Of a stretch of 64,000 bases of DNA, positions 48,545 through 57,028 are shown piece after piece (within the stretch, counting starts at the first letter, position 1; every line of letters starts with the position of its first letter). The position numbers were made by a program, and so were the translations under genes. The notes beneath the pieces are model-generated. The model was not told the DNA's origin. It searched no databases and saw only the letters and a list, made by a program, of their open reading frames with translations. This stretch comes from Crossiella sp. CA-258035 (GTDB lineage Bacteria > Actinomycetota > Actinomycetes > Mycobacteriales > Pseudonocardiaceae): the NCBI RefSeq assembly GCF_030064675.1, contig NZ_CP116413.1:6170001-6234000 (forward strand). The letters run 5' to 3'.

Positions 48545-49843
48545 TCAGAGCTCGCCGCGGGCCATCTTGATCAGCCGGTCCAGCACCGCGGCCGACCGGC
48601 CCGCGCCGTCGTGCTCGTACTCGTTGGTCACCCACACCTTGGTGCCGCGCACCGCCTTCGCGGTCGCCAGGGAGTACTCCGCGTCCACGTACATGTCGTC
48701 GAAGTAGACCGCCGCGGCCACCGGCACCTCGTTGCGCGCCAGCACCTCCGGGTCGTACAGCGGTCCCCAGTCGGTGCGGGCGGCAAGAATCTCGGCCGTC
48801 TCCTTAAGCGGGGTCAGCGCCGGGTCCTCGTCGAACTGCCAGGGGTAGATCATCTCGCCGGTGAACAGCACCGGGCCGTCGCCCTCCAGGTCGAACTCGG
48901 GGAACTCCGCGCGCACCCGCTGCGCCGACCAGTCCGAGGCGCTGCCCTGGTTGTAGATCGCCTCGTGCACCAGCGCGTACAGCGGCGCGCTGGCAAAGGA
49001 CAGCCGGGCCCCGGCCTGGGCCAGGAAGTAGTCCGACAGCTCCGGGCCGCCGACACCGTCCACAAAGGACGCTTCGAGCAGGTAGTGCAGCGAGTCGAAC
49101 TCGCGCTGGGTGCCGAAGCCCATGCCCAGGGTCTGGAACCGGTGCGCGGTCAACCGTTCCCCGGTGGGCAGTCGGACGTCGTGTGCGAGCAGGTGCTCGA
49201 CCACCTTGCGGGCGATCTCCTGGTCACCGGGGTAGCGGGCGAAGAACCGCTCGTTCTTCTCCCGCACCCTCGGGTACAGCGCCCGGTACACCTCGTCCGC
49301 GGTGGCGCTCAGCGGGGCCAGCCCACCGGTGATCAGCGACTCGCGCAGGGAGCCGGGGAACAGCGACAGGTAGGTCAGCGAGCAGAACCCGCCGAAGCTC
49401 TGGCCGTAGATGCTCCACTTCTGCTCACCGATCAGCGCCTGCCGGACCAGCTCGGCGTCCCGCACGATCGAGTCGGCCCGGAAGTGCCCGAGGTAGGCGG
49501 CCTGCGCCTTGGCGTCCCCGCGCAGTGGCAGCGTCTGCCGGTTCACCCGGCTGCTCAGCCCGGTGCCGCGCTGGTCCAGCAGCAGCACCCGGTAGTCCTG
49601 CAACGCCCGGCCCAGCCACGGACTGGGCGCGGTCGGCCGTTCGCAGGGGTGGCCGGGGCCGCCCTGCAACATCATCAGCCAGGGCAGCTCGTCCTTCTCC
49701 CGGCCGGTGGCGACCACCTCGCGGGCGAACACGCTCAGGTGCTCCCCTTGCGGATCAGCATGATCAACCGGTACGTCGAAGGTGTAGGCGGTGGTCACCA
49801 GGCCGGGCAGCCGGTCGGTGCGCAGGCGGTTCGCAGTCGTCAC
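48545..49843 (-). CDS. Proline iminopeptidase-like alpha/beta hydrolase (S33)
   Basis: A 432-aa hydrolase related to proline iminopeptidases, which remove N-terminal proline from peptides. MMLQGGPGHPCERP is the oxyanion-hole loop, LLLDQRGTGLSS follows, and IYGQSFGGFCSL holds the nucleophile Ser. The late NEYEHDGAG supplies the His. FVDGVGG and the large lid region fit the family. It has no signal peptide, so it works inside the cell. GTG 49843 is preferred to an in-frame TTG at 49894 because family proteins start near RLPGLVTTAYTFDVPVDH. It is divergent from the pyrimidine operon. Confidence 0.85.
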   Translation of the reverse strand: MTTANRLRTDRLPGLVTTAYTFDVPVDHADPQGEHLSVFAREVVATGREKDELPWLMMLQGGPGHPCERPTAPSPWLGRALQDYRVLLLDQRGTGLSSRVNRQTLPLRGDAKAQAAYLGHFRADSIVRDAELVRQALIGEQKWSIYGQSFGGFCSLTYLSLFPGSLRESLITGGLAPLSATADEVYRALYPRVREKNERFFARYPGDQEIARKVVEHLLAHDVRLPTGERLTAHRFQTLGMGFGTQREFDSLHYLLEASFVDGVGGPELSDYFLAQAGARLSFASAPLYALVHEAIYNQGSASDWSAQRVRAEFPEFDLEGDGPVLFTGEMIYPWQFDEDPALTPLKETAEILAARTDWGPLYDPEVLARNEVPVAAAVYFDDMYVDAEYSLATAKAVRGTKVWVTNEYEHDGAGRSAAVLDRLIKMARGEL

Positions 49844-49976
49844 GCCCAAGACGGTAACCGCACGGCGCCCGGGTGAATTTATGTTCGGTAACAATCAGCC
49901 TATTGCACCAGAGTGATGGGCTTCATAGGTTGCCGGGGTCGACCCCGACGCCCAGACCGGAAGCGAGGGGAAAGCT

Positions 49977-50819
49977 GTGGTCAACGTGGTTCGAGCCGCG
50001 ATCTGCCAGCTGAAGTGGACCGGCGACACCGACTCGATGATCGAGGCGCACGAGCGCGCGGCGCGGACCGCGGCCGCCCAGGGCGCCAAGGTCATGGGCT
50101 TCCAAGAGGTGTTCAACGCGCCGTACTTCTGCCAGGTGCAGGAAGCCGAGCACTACAAGTGGGCTGAGCCGGTGCCCGACGGCCCGACCGTCAAGCGCAT
50201 GCAGGCGCTGGCCAAGGAAACCGGCATGGTGCTGGTGGTGCCGGTCTACGAGGTCGAGCAGTCCGGCTTCTACTACAACACCGCCGCGGTCATCGACGCC
50301 GACGGCAGCTACCTCGGCAAGTACCGCAAACACCACATTCCGCAGGTCAAGGGCTTCTGGGAGAAGTACTACTTCCGGCCGGGCAACCTCGGCTGGCCGG
50401 TCTTCGACACCGCGGTCGGCCGGATCGGCGTCTACATCTGCTACGACCGGCACTTCCCCGAGGGCTGGCGCGCGCTCGGCCTGGCCGGGGCGCAACTGGT
50501 GTTCAACCCCTCGGCGACCAGCCGCGGCCTGTCGGCCTACCTGTGGCAGCTGGAACAGCCGGCCGCCGCGGTGGCCAACGAGTACTTCGTGGCCGCGATC
50601 AACCGGGTCGGCGTGGAGGAGTACGGCGACAACGACTTCTACGGCACCAGCTACTTCGTCGACCCGCGCGGCCAGATGGTCGGCGAGGTGGCCAGCAGCA
50701 CCGAGGAGGAGCTGGTCGTCCGCGACCTGGACTTCGACCTCATCGACGAGGTCCGCCAGCAGTGGGCCTTCTACCGGGACCGCCGCCCGGACGCCTACGG
50801 AACCCTGACGGAGGGCTGA
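49977..50819 (+). CDS. Beta-ureidopropionase (nitrilase superfamily)
   Basis: A 280-aa carbon-nitrogen hydrolase that would convert N-carbamoyl-beta-alanine to beta-alanine, CO2 and ammonia, the last core step of reductive pyrimidine breakdown. The Glu-Lys-Cys triad is E44 (GFQEVFNAPY), K118 (KYRKHHIP) and C155 (VYICYDRHFPEGWR); KHHIP and CYDRHFPE are typical of this enzyme group. GTG 49977 is preceded by GAGGGGAAAG. It is the first of five co-directional genes, with the aminotransferase start only 1 nt after its stop. Confidence 0.9.
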   Translation: MVNVVRAAICQLKWTGDTDSMIEAHERAARTAAAQGAKVMGFQEVFNAPYFCQVQEAEHYKWAEPVPDGPTVKRMQALAKETGMVLVVPVYEVEQSGFYYNTAAVIDADGSYLGKYRKHHIPQVKGFWEKYYFRPGNLGWPVFDTAVGRIGVYICYDRHFPEGWRALGLAGAQLVFNPSATSRGLSAYLWQLEQPAAAVANEYFVAAINRVGVEEYGDNDFYGTSYFVDPRGQMVGEVASSTEEELVVRDLDFDLIDEVRQQWAFYRDRRPDAYGTLTEG

Positions 50820-50820
50820 C

Positions 50821-52119
50821 ATGGGAGCGCACGCGGAGCTGTACGCCCGCCGCCAGGCGGTCCTGCCCAGCTGGCTGTCCGCCTACTACGCCGAGCCGAT
50901 CGAGCTGGACCGCGGCGAGGGCAGGCACGTCTACGACAGCGAGGGCAACCGCTACCTGGACTTCTTCGGCGGCATCCTGACCACGATGACCGCGCACGCC
51001 CTGCCCGAGGTGACCAAGGCGGTCACCGAGCAGGCCGGGAAGATCCTGCACACCTCCACGGTGTACCTGAGCAGGCCGATGGTGGAGCTGGCCGAGCAGG
51101 TCGCGGCGATCTCCGGCATCCCGGACGCGCGGGTGTTCTTCACCGCCAGCGGCACCGAGGCCAACGACGCGGCCCTGTTGCTGGCCACCGGTGTGCGGCG
51201 GTCCAACCAGGTGCTGGCCATGCGCAACAGCTACCACGGGCGCTCCTTCTCCGCGGTGTCCATCACCGGCAACTCCGGCTGGTCCACCACCAGCCTGTCG
51301 CCGTTCCAAGTGTCCTATGTGCACGGTGGCAACCGGTTCCGCGGGCCGTTCCGGGAGTTCTCCGACGCCGACTACATCCAGTCCTGTGTGGACGATCTGC
51401 GCGATGTGCTCGACCAGGGCGACAAGAACGCGGCCGCGCTGATCGCCGAGCCGATCCAGGGCGTCGGCGGGTTCAGCGTGCCGCCGGACGGACTCTACGG
51501 CGCGTTCAAGGAAGTGCTGGACGAGCACGGGATCCTCTGGATCGCCGATGAGGTGCAGACCGGCTGGGGCCGCACCGGCGAGCACTTCTGGGGCTGGCAG
51601 GCGCACGGCGCGACCCCGGACATCGTCACCTTCGCCAAGGGCCTGGGCAACGGCATGTCCATCGGCGGCGTGATCGCCCGCGCGGAGATCATGAACACCC
51701 TCAAGGCGAACTCGCTGTCCACCTTCGGCGGCAGCCCGATCACCATGGCCGCCGGACTGGCCAACCTGCGCTACGCGCTGGACAACGACCTCCAGGCCAA
51801 CGCGCGCGAGGTCGGCGGCTGGCTCAAGCAGGAACTGTTGTCCGCCAAGGGTTCGCTGCCCGCGGTCGGCGACGTGCGCGGCAAGGGCCTGATGCTCGGC
51901 GTCGAGCTGGTCAGGCCCGGCACCCTCGACCCGGACCCGGCCGCGGCCACCAAGGCCCTTGAGGTGGCGCGGGAAGGCGGGCTGCTGATCGGCAAGGGCG
52001 GCCTGCACAACAACGTGCTGCGCATCGCCCCGCCGCTCTCCCTGACCCGGTCCGAGGCCGAGGAAGGGCTGCGGGTGCTCAAGCACGCGCTGACCGTGGC
52101 CGGGGAGGGATCGGCATGA
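50821..52119 (+). CDS. Class III aminotransferase, likely beta-alanine type
   Basis: A 432-aa PLP enzyme of the class III (omega-aminotransferase) group. FFTASGTEANDAALLLA binds the cofactor phosphate, IADEVQTGWGRTGEHFWGWQ holds the PLP-ring Asp region, and K273 in TFAKGLGNGMSIGGV is the Schiff-base lysine. Within this operon it should transaminate beta-alanine (or 3-aminoisobutyrate) to malonate semialdehyde (or its methyl form), which the dehydrogenase two genes on then oxidises. Its stop overlaps the dihydropyrimidinase start by 4 nt (ATGA). Confidence 0.9.
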   Translation: MGAHAELYARRQAVLPSWLSAYYAEPIELDRGEGRHVYDSEGNRYLDFFGGILTTMTAHALPEVTKAVTEQAGKILHTSTVYLSRPMVELAEQVAAISGIPDARVFFTASGTEANDAALLLATGVRRSNQVLAMRNSYHGRSFSAVSITGNSGWSTTSLSPFQVSYVHGGNRFRGPFREFSDADYIQSCVDDLRDVLDQGDKNAAALIAEPIQGVGGFSVPPDGLYGAFKEVLDEHGILWIADEVQTGWGRTGEHFWGWQAHGATPDIVTFAKGLGNGMSIGGVIARAEIMNTLKANSLSTFGGSPITMAAGLANLRYALDNDLQANAREVGGWLKQELLSAKGSLPAVGDVRGKGLMLGVELVRPGTLDPDPAAATKALEVAREGGLLIGKGGLHNNVLRIAPPLSLTRSEAEEGLRVLKHALTVAGEGSA

Positions 52120-53522
52120 GCCGCACCGTGATCCGCAACGGACTGGTCGTCACCGCCGCCGACGAACTGCTCGCCGATGTGCTCATCGAAGGCGAGAAGG
52201 TGGCCGCGCTGGCCGCGCCGGAGTCGGGGCTGGCCGAGTCCTGGTCCACCGGCGCGGACACCGTGCTGGACGCCACCGGCCGCTACGTGCTGCCCGGCGG
52301 CGTGGACTGCCACACCCACATGGAGCTGCCCTTCGGCGGCACCTTCGCCTCCGACACCTTCGAGACCGGCACCCGCGCCGCGGCCTGGGGCGGCACCACC
52401 ACCATCGTGGACTTCGCGGTGCAGACCCCCGGCATGTCGCTGCGCGAGGGCCTGGACGCCTGGCAGGCCAAGGCCGACGGCCAGTGCGCCATCGACTACG
52501 GCTTCCACATGATCATGGGCGAGGTCACCGCGCACACGCTCAAGGAGATGGACCAGCTGGTCGGCGAGGGCATCTCCAGCTTCAAGCTGTTCATGGCCTA
52601 CCCCGGCGTGTTCTACAGCGACGACGGGCAGATCCTCCGTGCCATGCAACGGGCCTCGGACAACGGCGGCCTGATCATGATGCACGCGGAGAACGGCATC
52701 GCCATCGACGTGCTGATCGAACAAGCGTTGCAGCGCGGGGAGACCGACCCGCGCTTCCACGGCCAGGTCCGGCACGCCCTCCTCGAAGCCGAAGCCACCC
52801 ACCGCGCGATCCAGCTGGCCAGGGTCGCGGGCGCGCCGGTCTACATCGTGCACCTGTCCGCGGCCGAGGCGCTGGCCGAGGTGGCCAGGGCGCGGGACAA
52901 CGGGGTCAACGCCTTCGCCGAGACCTGCCCGCAGTACCTGTACCTGTCCACAGAGGACTTGGCGCGCCCGGGCTTCGAGGGCTCGAAGTACGTCTGCTCC
53001 ACCCCGCTGCGACCCGAGCAGCACCAGGCCGAGCTGTGGAAGGGCTTGCGCACCAACGACCTCTCCGTGGTCTCCACCGACCACTGCCCGTTCTGCTTCA
53101 AGGGCCAGAAGGAGCTCGGCCTCGGCGACTTCTCCAAGATCCCCAACGGCCTGCCGGGCGTGGAGCACCGGATGGACCTGCTGCACCAGGGCGTGGTGGA
53201 CGGGCACATCAGCCGCAAGCGCTGGATCGAGCTGGCCTGCGCCACCCCGGCTCGGATGTTCGGCCTGTACCCGCGCAAGGGCACCATCGCCCCCGGCGCG
53301 GACGCCGACGTGGTGATCTACGACCCCAAGGCCAGGCAGACCCTCTCCGCCGAGACCCACCACATGAACGTCGACTACTCCTGCTACGAGGGCAAGACCA
53401 TCACCGGCAAGGTGGACGTGGTGCTCTCCAGGGGCAAGGTGGTCATCTCGGAGAACCGGTACCTCGGCAGCAAGGGCCACGGCTCCTTCCTCAAGCGCGA
53501 CACGTGTCAGTACCTGGTGTGA
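52116..53522 (+). CDS. hydA: Dihydropyrimidinase
   Basis: A 468-aa amidohydrolase that opens dihydrouracil or dihydrothymine to the N-carbamoyl beta-amino acid. H66-T-H68 in GGVDCHTHMELPFGG and K157 in SSFKLFMAYPG (the carbamylated lysine) bridge the two metal ions, with later histidines in FAETCPQYLYLS and STDHCPF. It matches dihydropyrimidinases/D-hydantoinases in length. It is the second enzyme of the reductive pathway; the first, dihydropyrimidine dehydrogenase, is not in the window. Start ATG 52116 is fixed by the ATGA overlap with the aminotransferase gene. Confidence 0.93.
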   Translation: MSRTVIRNGLVVTAADELLADVLIEGEKVAALAAPESGLAESWSTGADTVLDATGRYVLPGGVDCHTHMELPFGGTFASDTFETGTRAAAWGGTTTIVDFAVQTPGMSLREGLDAWQAKADGQCAIDYGFHMIMGEVTAHTLKEMDQLVGEGISSFKLFMAYPGVFYSDDGQILRAMQRASDNGGLIMMHAENGIAIDVLIEQALQRGETDPRFHGQVRHALLEAEATHRAIQLARVAGAPVYIVHLSAAEALAEVARARDNGVNAFAETCPQYLYLSTEDLARPGFEGSKYVCSTPLRPEQHQAELWKGLRTNDLSVVSTDHCPFCFKGQKELGLGDFSKIPNGLPGVEHRMDLLHQGVVDGHISRKRWIELACATPARMFGLYPRKGTIAPGADADVVIYDPKARQTLSAETHHMNVDYSCYEGKTITGKVDVVLSRGKVVISENRYLGSKGHGSFLKRDTCQYLV

Positions 53523-53530
53523 GGACCCCG

Positions 53531-55024
53531 ATGCGCACGATCAACCACTGGATCAGCGGCAAGACCGTCGAGAGCACTTCCGGCCGCTTCGGCCTGGTCA
53601 CCAACCCGGCCACCGGCGAGCAGACCGCCAGGGTCGCGCTCGCCGATGTGTCCGAAGTGGACAGTGCGGTGGCCGCGGCCAAGGACGCGCTGGCCTCCTG
53701 GCGGACCTCCTCCCTGGCCACCCGCACCCGGATCCTGTTCGCCTACCGGGAACTGCTGCTGCGCCACCGCGAGGAGATCGCCGCGCTGCTCACCGCCGAG
53801 CACGGCAAGGTGACCTCGGACGCGGCCGGCGAGGTCTCCCGCGGCCTGGAGGTGGTCGAGTTCGCCTGCGGCATCCCGCAGCTGCTCAAGGGCGGCCTGT
53901 CCATCGGCGCCTCCACCGGCGTGGACGTGCACTCCATCCGGCAGCCGGTCGGCGTGGTCGCCGGCATCACCCCGTTCAACTTCCCGGCCATGGTGCCGCT
54001 GTGGATGTTCCCGCTGGCCATCGCCTGCGGCAACACCTTCGTGCTCAAGCCCAGTGAGAAGGACCCCTCCGCGGCGCTGCGGGTGGCCGAGCTGATGGCC
54101 GAGGCCGGACTGCCCGACGGCGTGCTCAACGTGGTGCACGGCGACGCCACCGCGGTCAACCGCCTGCTGGAGCACCCGGACGTGGCCGCGGTCAGCTTCG
54201 TCGGCTCCACCCCGGTGGCCAAGCACATCTACCGGACCGGCACCGGCAACGGGAAACGCGTGCAAGCCCTTGGCGGGGCGAAGAACCACATGGTGGTGCT
54301 GCCCGACGCCGACCTGGACCTGGCCGCCGACGCGGCCGTCTCCGCCGCCTACGGCTCGGCGGGCGAACGCTGCATGGCGGTCTCCGTGCTGGTCGCGGTC
54401 GGCGGCATCGGCGACGACCTGGTCCGCCGCATCCAGGACCGCATCGCCCGCCTCACCATCGGCCCCGGCACCGACGCCGGTTCCGACATGGGTCCGCTGA
54501 TCACCCGCGAGCACCGCGACCGGGTGGCCAGCTACGTCGAGGCTGGTGCGGCGGCAGGCGCGACGGTCGTCGCGGACGGCCGCGGGCTGTCGGTTCCGGG
54601 GCACGACAACGGTTTCTGGCTCGGCGTCAGCCTGGTCGACCACGTCACCCCGGCGATGAGCGTGTACCGGGACGAGATCTTCGGCCCGGTGCTCTCCGTG
54701 GTCCGCGCACCGTCCTATGAGGACGCTCTGGGCCTGGTCAACGACAACCAGTGGGGCAACGGGGTGGCCATCTTCACCAGGGACGGCGGGGTGGCCCGGA
54801 AGTTCCAGCTGGAGGTCGAGGCCGGGATGGTCGGGGTCAACGTGCCCATCCCGGTGCCGGTGCCGTACTACCCGTTCGGGGGGTGGAAGGCCTCGCTGTT
54901 CGGCGACAACCACGCCTATGGTGAGGACGGGGTGCACTTCTACACCAGGGGAAAGGTCGTCACCACCCGCTGGCCCGACCCGGCGACCAGCAGTGTCGAC
55001 CTGGGGTTTCCGCAGAACCGCTGA
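53531..55024 (+). CDS. mmsA: CoA-acylating (methyl)malonate-semialdehyde dehydrogenase
   Basis: A 497-aa aldehyde dehydrogenase of the MmsA type, oxidising malonate or methylmalonate semialdehyde to acetyl- or propionyl-CoA. ITPFNFPAMVPLWMFPLAIA and GSTPVAKHIYRTGT are cofactor-site marks of this group, and the nucleophile is C281 in GSAGERCMAVSVLV. The general-base Glu of ordinary ALDHs is absent (ALGGAKNHMVVLPD), as usual for CoA-acylating members. ATG 53531 lies 8 nt after the dihydropyrimidinase stop with GAGGA before it. It finishes the carbon pathway from uracil or thymine. Confidence 0.9.
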   Translation: MRTINHWISGKTVESTSGRFGLVTNPATGEQTARVALADVSEVDSAVAAAKDALASWRTSSLATRTRILFAYRELLLRHREEIAALLTAEHGKVTSDAAGEVSRGLEVVEFACGIPQLLKGGLSIGASTGVDVHSIRQPVGVVAGITPFNFPAMVPLWMFPLAIACGNTFVLKPSEKDPSAALRVAELMAEAGLPDGVLNVVHGDATAVNRLLEHPDVAAVSFVGSTPVAKHIYRTGTGNGKRVQALGGAKNHMVVLPDADLDLAADAAVSAAYGSAGERCMAVSVLVAVGGIGDDLVRRIQDRIARLTIGPGTDAGSDMGPLITREHRDRVASYVEAGAAAGATVVADGRGLSVPGHDNGFWLGVSLVDHVTPAMSVYRDEIFGPVLSVVRAPSYEDALGLVNDNQWGNGVAIFTRDGGVARKFQLEVEAGMVGVNVPIPVPVPYYPFGGWKASLFGDNHAYGEDGVHFYTRGKVVTTRWPDPATSSVDLGFPQNR

Positions 55025-55038
55025 GTTGAGGGGACACA

Positions 55039-56040
55039 ATGGACTTCGGACTGGTGCTGCAGACCGATCCACCGGCCTCGGCCGTGGTCGAGCTGATGAA
55101 GCGGGCCGAGCGGGCGGGCTTCGACTACGGCTGGACCTTCGACTCCTGCGTGCTGTGGCAGGAACCCTTCGTCATCTACAGCCAGATCCTGGCGCAGACC
55201 GAGCGCCTGGTGGTCGGCCCGATGGTGACCAACCCCGGCACCCGCGACTGGTCGGTGACCGCCTCGCTGTTCGCCACCCTCAACGACATGTTCGGCAACC
55301 GCACGGTCTGCGGCATCGGCCGGGGCGACTCCGCCATGCGCGTCATCGGGAACAAACCGAACACGCTGGCCCGCCTCGGCGAGTCCATCAAGGTCATCCG
55401 TGACCTGGCCGAGGGCCGCGCCACCGCCATCGGCGACCAGGAGGTGCGCATCCCCTGGGTGCGCGAGGGCAGGCTGCCGGTCTGGATGGCCGCCTACGGC
55501 CCCAAGGCCCTCGCGCTCACCGGCCAGGTCGCCGACGGGTTCATCCTCCAACTGGCCGACCCGTTCCTCACCGAGTGGATGGTCAAGGCGGTCCGGGACG
55601 CCGCCGAGCAGGCCGGGCGGGACCCCGACTCGCTCACCATGTGCGTGGCCGCCCCTGCCTACGTCACCGACGACCTGGCGCACGGCCGGGACCAGTGCCG
55701 CTGGTTCGGCGGCATGGTCGGCAACCACGTGGCCGACCTGGTGGCCCGCTACGGCAGCGATTCCAGCATCGTGCCGCAGGCGCTGACCGACTACATCAAG
55801 GGCCGCCAGGGCTACGACTACAGCCACCACGGCCGCGCGGGCAACCCGGACACCGAGTTCGTGCCCGATGAGATCGTGGACCGCTTCTGCCTGATCGGCC
55901 CGCCGGAGAAGCACGTCGAACGCCTGGAACACCTGAAGTCCCTTGGCGTGCACCAGTTCGCGGTCTACAACATGCACGACGCCAGGGAAGCCACCATCGA
56001 CACCTACGGCGAGAAGGTCATCCCGGCCCTGCGCGGCTGA
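55039..56040 (+). CDS. LLM-class F420-dependent oxidoreductase (TIGR03842-like)
   Basis: A 333-aa luciferase-like TIM-barrel oxidoreductase, probably using F420. MDFGLVLQTDPPASAVVELM, GFDYGWTFDSCVLWQEPF, VCGIGRGDSAMRVIG and PVWMAAYGPKALALTGQ are the recognised blocks. Proteins of this subgroup are, to my knowledge, regularly found in pyrimidine catabolic operons like this one, yet their reaction is unproven. A role in the reduction of uracil/thymine to the dihydro-form would fill the missing first step; that is inference. It is 14 nt after the mmsA stop and ends the operon. Confidence 0.88.
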   Translation: MDFGLVLQTDPPASAVVELMKRAERAGFDYGWTFDSCVLWQEPFVIYSQILAQTERLVVGPMVTNPGTRDWSVTASLFATLNDMFGNRTVCGIGRGDSAMRVIGNKPNTLARLGESIKVIRDLAEGRATAIGDQEVRIPWVREGRLPVWMAAYGPKALALTGQVADGFILQLADPFLTEWMVKAVRDAAEQAGRDPDSLTMCVAAPAYVTDDLAHGRDQCRWFGGMVGNHVADLVARYGSDSSIVPQALTDYIKGRQGYDYSHHGRAGNPDTEFVPDEIVDRFCLIGPPEKHVERLEHLKSLGVHQFAVYNMHDAREATIDTYGEKVIPALRG

Positions 56041-56061
56041 TCCGGCGCACCCCAGAGCTCA

Positions 56062-56787
56062 TCACGGCCGCCCGGTCTCCCGGGCGGCCTTGCGCTGCTC
56101 CCACTGCTCCTTGACCTTCCGCAGGGCCTCGCTCACCAGGCGGAGGTACTCGGCGGAGGACTCGAACCGGGCGCCGGCCGGGGTGTCCGCGCCGAGGACC
56201 GCCACCGCGCGCAACGAGGCGGCCGTCAGTACCTTGTTCATCTCCATCGCCGCCTCGGTGGACCGGGTCCAGATCTCCTCGTCGATGACATAGCGCTCGC
56301 GGCGCACTCCGGTGGCCCGTTCCCGCCGCAACAACCCTTGCTGCTCAAGGAAAGTCACCGCGTGCGAGACCGAGGCCGCGCTGATCCGCAGGCGCTGCAC
56401 CAGGTCCGCGGCGGTGAGGGTGCCGGAGTCGGTGAGCAGCAGGCAGGCCAGCACCCTGGCCATCATCCGCGGAATCCCCTGCTGGATCAGCAGTTCGGTG
56501 TAGGACTCGGCCAGCTCCTGGACCGCCTGGGGATCGCGGCCGTGACCGCTGTCCGGGATCCACGGCGGCAGTGCGGCCGCCTGCTTGCGGCGGCGCGCCC
56601 GGTGCCGGGTCGCCTCCTCCGCCCGGTCCACCTCGTAGTTCTCCGGCCCGCCGTTGCGGGTGACCTCCCGCATGATCGTCGAGGCCGGTCGCCCCAGGCT
56701 CCGGCCGATCTCGGCGTACCCGAGCCCCTCGGCCAGCGCCTCGGCGATGTGCTGCCGGTCCTCGGTGGTGAGCCTGCCTCCGGGCAT
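56062..56787 (-). CDS. HTH regulator with MarR/GbsR-like C-terminal region
   Basis: A 241-aa regulator with two DNA-binding candidates. Residues 1-45 (TTEDRQHIAEALAEGLGYAE, then IGRSLGRPASTIMREVTRNG) resemble the HTH of IS30-type transposases and related regulators. Residues about 90-165 form a GbsR/MarR winged helix (TAADLVQRLRISAASVSHAVTFLEQQGLL). ATG 56787 has AGGAGAG at good spacing. It is divergent from a serine beta-lactamase-like gene; the 241-bp gap contains a 13-bp direct repeat and short dyads likely to be its sites. It ends 21 bp past the pyrimidine operon, convergent with it. Confidence 0.8.
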   Translation of the reverse strand: MPGGRLTTEDRQHIAEALAEGLGYAEIGRSLGRPASTIMREVTRNGGPENYEVDRAEEATRHRARRRKQAAALPPWIPDSGHGRDPQAVQELAESYTELLIQQGIPRMMARVLACLLLTDSGTLTAADLVQRLRISAASVSHAVTFLEQQGLLRRERATGVRRERYVIDEEIWTRSTEAAMEMNKVLTAASLRAVAVLGADTPAGARFESSAEYLRLVSEALRKVKEQWEQRKAARETGRP

Positions 56788-56842
56788 CGGTGCGCCTCTC
56801 CTGTCTCCCTGGTCGCCGCAAGTATGCATTCACCCGCAGTCC

Positions 56843-56900
56843 ATTGCAATGCAGCGCCTGATCGTCGTTGCGTTCAGCTGCACAATTATTGCAATGCAGC
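56843..56900. promoter_or_regulatory. Direct repeat ATTGCAATGCAGC, candidate operator pair
   Basis: ATTGCAATGCAGC occurs at 56843-56855 and again at 56888-56900, 45 bp apart; ATTGCAAT is itself a palindrome. The pair lies just upstream of the HTH regulator. The rest of the 241-bp gap is A/T-rich with further GTTC/GAAC dyads (56938-57000), probably the beta-lactamase-like gene's promoter. Confidence 0.45.
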
Positions 56901-57028
56901 CCGCTTCTTCCTTTTCGGCAACGTGATCCGACCTGACTTGTTCGTTGACGGATTAGTGAACGCAATGTACGTTCATCATTGTTCGGGAAGTTCCGAACGC
57001 TCAGGAAGTCAACCCAAGGGAGTCAGTG

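Noticed and set aside
56658-56787. IS30-type transposase, suggested by the N-terminal HTH of the regulator
   Set aside because: No DDE catalytic domain follows. The rest of the protein is a GbsR/MarR-like winged helix, and there are no terminal inverted repeats.
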